From: Candidatus Latescibacterota bacterium
Lineage (GTDB): Bacteria > Latescibacterota > UBA2968 > GCA-2709665
Assembly (NCBI GenBank): GCA_012271065.1
Contig: JAAXHE010000305.1
Location: forward strand, 1-17,109
Direction of reading: 5' to 3'
Length of the DNA stretch: 17,109 bases
Numbering within the stretch: position 1 is the stretch's first letter; each line of letters begins with the position of its first letter. Positions 7,101 to 12,471 of this stretch are shown here, one piece after another. The notes under the pieces are model-generated. The model did not search any database and was not told where the DNA came from. It saw nothing but the letters and a program-made list of their open reading frames with translations. Both the position numbers and the translations under genes were made by a program.

Positions 7101-7458
7101 CGTCCTGCAGCGTCTGGCGGGTCTTTGTCGGCTTGTAATTGCTCTCCAAAGGCCAGCGGCGTGGCCACCACGCGCCGTTGTAGGTGTGCGGCCGGCGCAG
7201 GTCGTCCAGGGTGCTCACGCGGATGGTTGTTTCCGCCGTCCCGCCTCCTTGTGTGGCGCGCAGGGTGTAGTCCCCTGCCTGCCGGGGCGAGCGCAGATAG
7301 TGGTAGAGCGCGCCATCCCGGTCGGACCACCTCGTGGCGATCGTCTCAAAAGGATCGGCGGACAGTGTGACGCTGTCGTCGGTAGCGTGAACGGGCAGGC
7401 GGAAGCTGCGTCCCGGGAGGATGACCCTGGGGCGCCAGGGTATCGCTGAATCTGACAT
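4138..7458 (-). CDS. Heparinase II/III-like protein with Cys-rich (zinc-ribbon-like) insert, probable polysaccharide lyase
   Basis: A 1106-residue protein; the ATG is preceded by GAGGA, 8 bases away. Residues about 1-82 look like a beta-sandwich. Residues 159-195 hold C-x3-C-P-N-C-G (159-167), Cys186 and CPNCG (192-196), a likely metal-binding insert. Residues about 240-480 are the helical toroid of heparinase-type lyases, with EATGGYNAIHSDG (443-455) at the expected catalytic position. Residues about 570-800 form the heparinase II/III beta domain, with YGDTLHHRHRDLLDV (596-610) and LTDLGYPQSWASM (620-632). A long beta-rich tail follows. It presumably cleaves an acidic polysaccharide by beta-elimination; the substrate cannot be told. 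No signal peptide is seen, unusual for a lyase of this family. It starts 60 bases after thyA and may be co-transcribed with it. Confidence 0.75.
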   Translation of the reverse strand: MSDSAIPWRPRVILPGRSFRLPVHATDDSVTLSADPFETIATRWSDRDGALYHYLRSPRQAGDYTLRATQGGGTAETTIRVSTLDDLRRPHTYNGAWWPRRWPLESNYKPTKTRQTLQDEPVSDRLDEETVAWLSSQSDEVLWAQLPGAELPKAHFANCHQGCPNCGTAIFKYSGFYPWVRRHLPCDFKSECPNCGSVYPSNDLANEDYSSGEFPDDGYGFFDAEGHIFLFAATYHRDQCRSYNSGINAMTNALRSGGFDEARARQLGLLLLRYAEEELYVASVPQFRYGPSKGVEEPWDWGQPDWADEPDPVQALRAKGSIRYSIDTPYLIESLALAYDTAWPLMREDRELVERAQSMGLSVQTPEDVCQLAEEMLAALLQVTLDRGASSNLPRESQGALIVLRCLDRPDARDVMDWVYDEGPDTLRVFTTNDFFPDGTAQEATGGYNAIHSDGLFDLEHHLRHLRDRQPEAYPESDFPSLFEDRRAAHVPRALHEITMCGKSYFQFGDGSAPGSAGFKGEGAIRLDGDLFHPPMDPNLLERAVAFTNDPLVREIRSAAEDRRHRALGPTVHDGVGIAVLRTPEAPERAAAGIVYGDTLHHRHRDLLDVQLFAFERPFLTDLGYPQSWASMSPWESHWATHNTVWSDLPAGEPQTAGRGRLVRSLFVDGLQVLDVEAHRWTHEESRGWRKLGVTFRRLIALVETDGEGVVLVDLSRITGGSEHWRTCRGLEGEFQSDNAGLQPQTGTVAGPRVERAQTDDLPHPDHTALAYMDDVSTGQAPDAFSGGWRSQAEPTVHLDLHQVNVSSGTRLFTARAAQAMGTPEESNYLYHPVLWRRTPQEDTTCVDLVFEPRIAEPTLAEAVAVPAQSPAAVGVRLTTAQGRQIALYWSPDAGPGDATRFDDGVTLHGALAAVVDGRISTVGASAFRNSGAAVSVDRARQTGRIVALDRDACTIDVEGLEGVAAGDRVAVNPDERAHSYRVEAVEPVGDPMLRLTLDVTSILGRAKVVAAEGGRIDFGYHILAKSGNLNGARIQTGANDDWAVISNASNERSWPPGPVRTTVHVDPNRGDGDRLRNLATGAWVQVVDYIVGDTVLFEPVGSGGT

Positions 7459-7518
7459 GGCGAAGTTCCTCGGTAAAGATAAACTTGGGTCTGGGCGAGA
7501 ACGAATCCAGCCTCTCGG

Positions 7519-8355
7519 TCACACCGCCATTTTGGCCTTGACAGCGGCATGGCAGCGGTAGTTGATCAGCCGGAAGTCGTCGTAGACGAAGTCGTCGATG
7601 GTCTCCTGGCCACGGTCCTCAATGTGAAGTCGTGGTAGCGGAAACGGGTCGCGGGACAGTTGCTTCATGACCGCGTCCAGGTGATTCAAATAGATGTGCG
7701 CATCGGCCAGCGTGTGGATGAATTCGCCGGGTTCGAGGCCGGTGACTCCGGCGACCATGTGCAGCAGGAGTGAGTAGGAGGCGATGTTAAGCGGGACGCC
7801 GAGAAACATGTCGCAGGATCGCTGGTACATCAGGAGGGACAGTCTGCCTTCCGCGACATTGAACTGGAAGAAGGAATGGCAGGGAGGAAGGGCAACGTCC
7901 CCGGGCGCGACTTCCGCGGCATTCCAGGCATTCACGATCATGCGCCTGGAGTCCGGGTTGCTGCGGATCAGGTCGATCGCTTCCCGCAACTGGTCGACGT
8001 TCCTCTCTGCTCCACGCCAGTGCCGCCACTGCACACCGTAGATGCGGCCCATCGAGCCGCTGTTGTCGCGCTGACCGAGTCTCTTGAGGTAGTCCTCGTA
8101 GTTGCCGTCCCAGAGTCTGTTGTAGGGATAGATCTTCTTGAGGTCATTGATGTTGTCGGATCCCGAAATAAACCAGAGAAGCTCCGAGAGCATGGATTTC
8201 CACACGAGTTTTTTCGTCGTGACTGCGGGGAACCCGTCTCTCATATCGTACCGAGCCTGGAGGCCGAAACAGGAGATCGTTCCGACGCCGGTCCTGTCCT
8301 CTTTTCTGACACCGTGATCCAGAATATATCGTAGTTGATCGAGGTATTGTTTCAT
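7519..8355 (-). CDS. thyA: Thymidylate synthase
   Basis: ThyA converts dUMP and methylene-tetrahydrofolate to dTMP and dihydrofolate. The 278-residue protein has RTGVGT (21-26, dUMP phosphate binding), GRIYGVQWRHW (103-113), the catalytic Cys159 in ALPPCHSFFQF, LMYQRSCDMFLGVPLNI (175-191) and LADAHIYLNH (216-225). The length is slightly above the usual 264 because of a short insert near residues 113-124 and a few extra C-terminal residues. The ATG at 8355 is chosen because homologues start at MKQYLD and GGA lies 6 bases upstream; the longer frame to 8466 encodes repeat-derived sequence. It lies downstream of folA on the same strand, which recycles its dihydrofolate product. A hairpin (8375-8401) sits in its leader. 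Confidence 0.96.
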   Translation of the reverse strand: MKQYLDQLRYILDHGVRKEDRTGVGTISCFGLQARYDMRDGFPAVTTKKLVWKSMLSELLWFISGSDNINDLKKIYPYNRLWDGNYEDYLKRLGQRDNSGSMGRIYGVQWRHWRGAERNVDQLREAIDLIRSNPDSRRMIVNAWNAAEVAPGDVALPPCHSFFQFNVAEGRLSLLMYQRSCDMFLGVPLNIASYSLLLHMVAGVTGLEPGEFIHTLADAHIYLNHLDAVMKQLSRDPFPLPRLHIEDRGQETIDDFVYDDFRLINYRCHAAVKAKMAV

Positions 8356-8374
8356 TATATTCCAGTCTGAATAG

Positions 8375-8401
8375 CCTTCGGCTGGCTGGGGCTGCCGAAG
8401 G
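8375..8401. other. Hairpin in the thyA leader
   Basis: CCTTCGGC (8375-8382) and GCCGAAGG (8394-8401) form a perfect 8-bp stem with an 11-base loop, about 20 bases upstream of the thyA start in the direction of transcription. There is no T-tract, so it is not an obvious terminator. It could influence thyA translation or mark the edge of the repeat block at 8406-8620. Confidence 0.45.
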
Positions 8402-8405
8402 ACGG

Positions 8406-8620
8406 TTAGACGGAAGAGGTGAGAAAATCGGGTAGACGGAAGACGTGAGACGGTAGATGAAACCATTGCCAGATGAGATATTCCTCCTTGCCTTTGGCAC
8501 GAAAAGAATCGTCAAAAGGCAGGTAATCTCTCCCGGCTCCCGGCTCCCCTCTCACCAGGTGGTGGGTCGGGCTGTGGTCCTCTCCCTTCTTACGTCTCCC
8601 CTCTCCCCGCATCTACCCGC
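8406..8620. repeat. Purine/pyrimidine repeat block between folA and thyA
   Basis: Two near-identical units start at 8406 and 8432 (AGACGGAAGASGTGAGA, 26 bases apart). A pyrimidine-rich block at 8526-8620 contains the tandem CTCCCGG unit and inverted counterparts of the first block: GGAAGACGTGAGA (8438-8450) against TCTTACGTCTCCC (8588-8600), and GGGTAGA (8430-8436) against TCTACCC (8612-8618). The middle (8461-8525) is not repetitive. The right arm encodes the last residues and stop of folA. This looks like a degenerate mobile or slippage-derived repeat with inverted ends. Confidence 0.5.
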
Positions 8621-9075
8621 CTCTCATACACGCACAGGGTGAATTCGGCGCGTTTTTCTTCCTCTACCAGTCGCCATTCGCTCTCGTCGAATTCAGGGAA
8701 GCAGGTGTCGCCGTCGTAGTTGCCCCTGATCCGGGAGAGATACATTCGATTCGTGTGGGGAATGGACTGCCGGTATATCTCGGCGCCGCCCGCGCTGAAC
8801 ACGGGTTTCCCGTAGGACCTGGCTTTTTTGAGCGCCGCTTCGAAAGTTCGGCAGACGTCGACGCCGGGAGTTTCCGGAAACGTACGGCTGACGATGACGT
8901 GGGGGCGGTTCGGAAGGGTCCTGCAGCCGATGGATTCAAAGGTCTTGCGGCCCATGATGAGAACGCCGCCGGTGGTGATTTTTTTGAAATGCCCGAGATC
9001 CTCGGAGACGTGCCACGGCATGGAATTGTCTTTACCGATCACCCCGTTGTCGGCTATGGCGGCGATGAGGGTCAT
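8590..9075 (-). CDS. folA: Dihydrofolate reductase
   Basis: FolA reduces dihydrofolate to tetrahydrofolate with NADPH. The 161-residue protein shows the family pattern: MTLIAAIADNGVIGKDNSMP with W21, the active-site acid D26 (in SEDLGHF, matching E. coli D27), MGRKTFESIG (41-50), VSRTF (62-66) and SAGGAEIYRQ (94-103). The length is typical. Its ATG overlaps the rimO stop by 4 bases (ATGA), so translation is likely coupled to rimO. The C-terminal RVDAGRGET lies in the repeat block and is probably not structural. It is followed 234 bases later by thyA, giving rimO-folA-thyA in one direction. Confidence 0.95.
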   Translation of the reverse strand: MTLIAAIADNGVIGKDNSMPWHVSEDLGHFKKITTGGVLIMGRKTFESIGCRTLPNRPHVIVSRTFPETPGVDVCRTFEAALKKARSYGKPVFSAGGAEIYRQSIPHTNRMYLSRIRGNYDGDTCFPEFDESEWRLVEEEKRAEFTLCVYERRVDAGRGET

Positions 9076-10415
9076 GGGGGCCCCGGCGCGGCGATATCCA
9101 GCAGTCGCGGGGCGGCCGTCGACCGTCCGACGAGGTCGTGATCGAGCGCGTCGGTTATTTCAACCTCAGTGAATTCGCCGACCCGTGCTTCTCCTGAAAC
9201 AAAGACCTCGCCATCGATCTCGGGAGCGTCCATTCGCGTTCGGCCGATATAGTCGCAGGAAGGATCGTCCGAGGGACGATCGATCAGCACGCGAAGGCTC
9301 CGGCCTACGTATCCGGCGGTGATATTGGAGGATATGACAGCCTGGAGGCTGAGGATTCGGTCCAGCCGATCCCGTTTTTCGTCTTCCGGCACGTCGTCGT
9401 CGAGGAGGCCCGCACGAGTGCCTTCCTCGTGCGAATAGAGGAAGCCGACCAGCCGGTTGAAGCGGATTTCCTCGATGAAATCAAGAAGCTCCTGTACGTG
9501 TTCCTCTCTCTCGCCGGGAAAGCCGGCGATCACGGAGGAACGCAGGGCCAGGCCGGGCACCCTTTCCCGTAGTCTTCGGATCAGCGCCCGCGTGTTTTCC
9601 ACCGTGGCGCCGCGATTCATCGCCTTGAGCATGGTATTGGAAGCGTGCTGGATGGGCATATCCACGTACGCGCACAGCTTTTCCTCCAGCGCCAGGAGGT
9701 CGATCAGATCGTCGCGCCAGCCGGTGGGGTACGTGTAGAGCAGGCGGATCCATTCGAGCCCATCGATCCGCACGAGTTCGCGCAGGAGGTCGACCAGCCG
9801 CGGACGGCCGTAGAGGTCGGCGCCGTAACGCATGGTATCCTGGGCGATAAGCGCGATCTCTTTCACGCCGCCGGCGGCCATGCGCCAGGCTTCAGCGACC
9901 AGGACCTCGATGGTCTCGCTGCGGTTGGCGCCCCGGATTCCGGGAATGGCGCAGAACGCGCACGTCCGGTCGCAGCCGTCGGAGATGCGCAGGTAGGCCC
10001 AGTGATTGGGGGTGAGCAGGTGACGGGCGCCCTCGTCGCGGTAGACACGAGGTCTGGAGATGCCCAGCAGCCGGTCGCAGTGGGAGACGATCTCGCGTTC
10101 GCCGGCCAGACCGACGACCAGGTCCGCCTCAGGTATTTCCGCTTCGAGTTCGTCCCGATAGCGTTCGGCCAGGCATCCGGTGAGAATCAGGCCCTTGCAG
10201 TTCCCGGATTCCTTGTAGTCGGCGGCCTCAAGGGCAGTGGAGATGGACTCCTCCTTGGCCGGTTCGATGAAACCGCACGTGTTCACAACGATGATGTCCG
10301 CGTCATCGGGATCTTCGGCCACCACGTAATCGTTGCATTCCAGCAGCCGGTGCATACGCTCCGAGTCGACGGTATTCTTCGGACATCCGAGCGTTATAAG
10401 ATTCACTGAGGGCAT
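9072..10415 (-). CDS. rimO: Ribosomal protein S12 methylthiotransferase RimO
   Basis: RimO is a radical-SAM enzyme that adds a methylthio group to an Asp of ribosomal protein S12. The 447-residue protein has the three N-terminal cluster cysteines (C11 in LGCPKN, C47 in NTCGFI, C81 in TGCLAE) and the radical-SAM motif C148-x3-C152-x2-C155 in ISDGCDRTCAFC. Further marks are LLYTYPTGW, DMPIQHAS and AGFPGE in the core and a C-terminal TRAM domain from about residue 380. LGCPKNTVDSE and the AKEESI motif (53-58) favour RimO over MiaB. The ATG at 10415 is chosen because homologues begin at MPSVNLITLGCPKN and GGGGA lies 6 bases upstream; the longer frame to 10520 is not family sequence. It heads the folA-thyA run. 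Confidence 0.95.
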   Translation of the reverse strand: MPSVNLITLGCPKNTVDSERMHRLLECNDYVVAEDPDDADIIVVNTCGFIEPAKEESISTALEAADYKESGNCKGLILTGCLAERYRDELEAEIPEADLVVGLAGEREIVSHCDRLLGISRPRVYRDEGARHLLTPNHWAYLRISDGCDRTCAFCAIPGIRGANRSETIEVLVAEAWRMAAGGVKEIALIAQDTMRYGADLYGRPRLVDLLRELVRIDGLEWIRLLYTYPTGWRDDLIDLLALEEKLCAYVDMPIQHASNTMLKAMNRGATVENTRALIRRLRERVPGLALRSSVIAGFPGEREEHVQELLDFIEEIRFNRLVGFLYSHEEGTRAGLLDDDVPEDEKRDRLDRILSLQAVISSNITAGYVGRSLRVLIDRPSDDPSCDYIGRTRMDAPEIDGEVFVSGEARVGEFTEVEITDALDHDLVGRSTAAPRLLDIAAPGPP

Positions 10416-10487
10416 TGGGAATTCCCCGGCACGACAGGTGGCGGGCGGACGCCATCGCTTCTGAGCGAAATGTCCGCAGGACCTGCT

Positions 10488-10520
10488 GAAAAAAATGGTC
10501 GATACGCTTAATTTTGTCAA
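10488..10520 (-). promoter_or_regulatory. Possible promoter for rimO-folA-thyA
   Basis: On the minus strand TTGACA (10515-10520) is a perfect -35 hexamer. The hexamer 17 bases later (CATTTT, about 10492-10497) is a poor -10. It lies in the 137-base gap between the divergent rimO and the exported-protein gene. Confidence 0.3.
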
Positions 10521-10552
10521 GCGGAAGATGGGTGGAGAACCCGAAGGCGCGT

Positions 10553-11779
10553 ATGAGAAATCTGATCATTCAACGGATTCCCTGCGGCTGGTTCGTACTG
10601 CTGGCAGGAGTCCTGCCTCTGGCTGCGCAGGCGTCGGAAATGGACATTGAGCTGATACGTATTGACAGTGGCGAGGCGTCGGTCAGCCCCTATTGGGGTT
10701 ACAACGCGCCAAAGCTGGTGTTTGACGGCGACCACTATTACACGCTCGGCAGATGGGGGCCGCGCCAGGATACCGCCACGGGGATCGTCTATCGCAGCGG
10801 CGAAGCCGGTTGGGAAATTTTCTTCGAGTGGGGTGGGCTACACCATCAGCCGGGGATGGTCTTGCTGGACTCAAGACGGCGCCTCGTACTCATCCACGCG
10901 CGTCGCGACTCCGGACCCCGGATTCTGCATCAGCGCAAACGCGGAAGCCCGCACGGGTTTGAGGAACTGACTTTACCGAAAGGGCTGGATCGCGCGGGCT
11001 ATATCGGGGCGGGCATGGATGGTGATCGGCTTGTCCTCGGATATATCGGCAGGCCGGGGTCCTATTCGTTTCAGGTCGCGTGGGTCGACCTGGAGTCCGG
11101 TTGCTGGGCAGGGCCGTTCGTCCTGGCGCGGGAACAGCGGTCGAAGGAACCGTGGACGACGTGGCTGTACCCGCTGATCGTCCCGGACGGCGAGGGTTTC
11201 CATCTCGTCGTAAGCAACAACGCATATCGCAGTCCTTATTACAACCGAATCAACTATCTGTATGTGCCATATGGAGACCCGGCGTCTGCCGTCGCAGAGG
11301 TGGTCGCAGACGTCAATCCATTCAAGCAAAACCTGGCCTTCGCCCAGGCGATCCGGCGGGCGGCCAACGGCGCATTGTTTGTCTCGGCCACGCGCCGGTC
11401 CGGCAAAGGGAGGAACCGACTGATCGTCTTTCGGCGGGATCCCGATGTGCGCCGGTGGAAGACGGTATTCACTGGAAGCGCGGGAGTCGCAGCGATCTTC
11501 GATAGTCCACACGAGCAAGGGCGTATGTGGATGTCCAGCACCGCGGGAAACGCCCTCCGCTTGTACCGCGGCGAAGATGATGGCCGAAGATGGCGCGCGG
11601 TCGTCCTGGAAGGCTTCGAGGGTTTCGGACTGAGGAACACTTTCTTCCTCTATGGAATCTCACCTGCCAGCGGAAGCCTGATACCCGACGAGCCATGCGC
11701 GGTGTTCAGCAGCGGAACGCTTCCGGATGTTGACCTCTGGTTCGTTCGAATCCGTACCTCTGAACGGCATCTGAGGTGA
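10553..11779 (+). CDS. Exported beta-rich (propeller/sialidase-like) protein of unknown function
   Basis: A 408-residue protein. The ATG at 10553 is chosen over the upstream in-frame GTG at 10514 because it opens a clear signal peptide (MRNLIIQRIPCGWFVLLAGV, then LPLAAQA, cleavage likely before SEMD) and GAAGG lies just upstream. The mature part is a run of short strands with repeated Trp/Tyr/Gly-rich turns, for example YYTLGRWGPRQD, GIVYRSGEAGWEIFFEWGG, DGDRLVLGYIG and MWMSSTAGNALRLYRGEDDG. This fits a five- or six-bladed propeller like sialidase/BNR proteins, but no Asp-box or catalytic set is evident and I do not assign an activity. It is monocistronic and divergent from rimO, and a hairpin lies 44 bases past its stop. 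Confidence 0.75.
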   Translation: MRNLIIQRIPCGWFVLLAGVLPLAAQASEMDIELIRIDSGEASVSPYWGYNAPKLVFDGDHYYTLGRWGPRQDTATGIVYRSGEAGWEIFFEWGGLHHQPGMVLLDSRRRLVLIHARRDSGPRILHQRKRGSPHGFEELTLPKGLDRAGYIGAGMDGDRLVLGYIGRPGSYSFQVAWVDLESGCWAGPFVLAREQRSKEPWTTWLYPLIVPDGEGFHLVVSNNAYRSPYYNRINYLYVPYGDPASAVAEVVADVNPFKQNLAFAQAIRRAANGALFVSATRRSGKGRNRLIVFRRDPDVRRWKTVFTGSAGVAAIFDSPHEQGRMWMSSTAGNALRLYRGEDDGRRWRAVVLEGFEGFGLRNTFFLYGISPASGSLIPDEPCAVFSSGTLPDVDLWFVRIRTSERHLR

Positions 11780-11823
11780 CCGGCTGCGAGGTATTCCGGG
11801 CGCTGGGAAACGCGACGCAACCC

Positions 11824-11866
11824 GCGAAATGTCCGCCCGCATCCGTGGAAGGGCGGGGCTTTTCGC
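11824..11866 (+). terminator. Long stem-loop after the exported-protein gene
   Basis: GCGAAA (11824-11829) pairs with TTTCGC (11861-11866), and CCGCCC (11833-11838) pairs with GGGCGG (11851-11856), making a two-part hairpin. There is no T-tract after it, so it may be a weak or factor-assisted terminator, or an RNA 3'-end stabiliser. Confidence 0.4.
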
Positions 11867-11910
11867 AGGGATTCCGAGTATTTGAAAGGGGTCAGGAACA
11901 GGGTTATTTC

Positions 11911-11938
11911 TTGACAAGCGGCGTCTGACAGGTATATT
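11911..11938 (+). promoter_or_regulatory. Strong sigma70-type promoter for rpmB
   Basis: A perfect -35 TTGACA (11911-11916), a 16-base spacer and TATATT (11933-11938) lie upstream of rpmB, giving a leader of about 128 bases. It is the best consensus promoter in the window, as expected for a ribosomal protein gene. Confidence 0.75.
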
Positions 11939-11953
11939 TGTTCTGGCTATGAA

Positions 11954-11984
11954 GCGCCTCTCCGCGGCGTCTCGCATTTTTTTT
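11954..11984 (+). promoter_or_regulatory. Possible leader attenuator: weak hairpin followed by T8
   Basis: In the rpmB leader GCGCC (11954-11958) can pair with GGCGT (11966-11970), and a run of eight T residues follows at 11977-11984. The stem is short and 6 bases separate it from the T-run, so termination would be partial at best. Confidence 0.3.
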
Positions 11985-12072
11985 GGTCGGCTGGCGGGAA
12001 CGTGGGCGAGGATTGACATCAGCTTCAGCATGACAGAGCAAGTTCAATTTGGATATACCGGAGGCAGTGGTA

Positions 12073-12264
12073 ATGGCTGCAAGATGCGACATTTGCGGGA
12101 AGGGGCCGATGGTCGGCAACCACGTCAGTCACGCCAACAATAAGAAGAGAAGGCGGTTCAATCCAAACCTCAGACGTGTGCGTGCGACGGTTGACGGAAC
12201 GACCAGAAGGATCAAGGTCTGCACGAAGTGTATTAAGCTCGGCCTTGTGAACAAAGCCGCATGA
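12073..12264 (+). CDS. rpmB: 50S ribosomal protein L28
   Basis: A 63-residue basic protein that is a structural part of the large ribosomal subunit. It begins [20 protein letters not shown], continues [16 protein letters not shown] and ends with [14 protein letters not shown]. The two CxxC pairs (CDIC and CTKC) mark the zinc-binding C+ form of L28. The ATG at 12073 is chosen because L28 proteins begin at this MAxxC and GGAGG lies 8 bases upstream; an in-frame ATG 24 bases earlier adds residues not typical of the family. It has its own promoter (11911-11938) and terminator (12346-12386). Confidence 0.97.
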   Translation: MAARCDICGKGPMVGNHVSHANNKKRRRFNPNLRRVRATVDGTTRRIKVCTKCIKLGLVNKAA

Positions 12265-12283
12265 CGCAGCATTGAGGTCGTCA

Positions 12284-12301
12284 GATCCCCTTTCAGGGAT
12301 C
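12284..12301 (+). other. Short hairpin downstream of rpmB
   Basis: GATCCC (12284-12289) and GGGATC (12296-12301) form a perfect 6-bp stem with loop CTTTCA. There is no T-tract. It precedes the main terminator and may protect the mRNA 3' end. Confidence 0.35.
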
Positions 12302-12345
12302 CCCCGGGCAAAGGGTCGGAGAATCCCGGGAGCGGATTCCAACCG

Positions 12346-12386
12346 AAAAAACTCACCTTTTGTTTCCAGGTGGGTTTTTTTATTTT
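12346..12386 (+). terminator. Rho-independent terminator of rpmB
   Basis: AAAAAACTCACCT (12346-12358) pairs with AGGTGGGTTTTTT (12368-12380), with one G-U pair and a 9-base loop, and the T-rich tail continues TATTTTT. The A-tract/T-tract layout is classical. It lies between rpmB and folC, so folC probably depends on its own promoter or on read-through. Confidence 0.85.
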
Positions 12387-12471
12387 TATCGACGGGGCGG
12401 GCTCCTGGCGCCAACCTTGCGTGCGTTGTACTGCAATCGGACCGGATGTTACCGACGGGAAAGCGGTCTGT

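Noticed and set aside
9645..10409. A 254-residue plus-strand frame
   Set aside because: It is the antisense shadow of rimO, whose motifs are unambiguous.
11949..12143. A 64-residue frame starting just after the rpmB promoter
   Set aside because: It overlaps rpmB in another frame, has no ribosome binding site or family resemblance, and the overlapped part has L28 codon structure.
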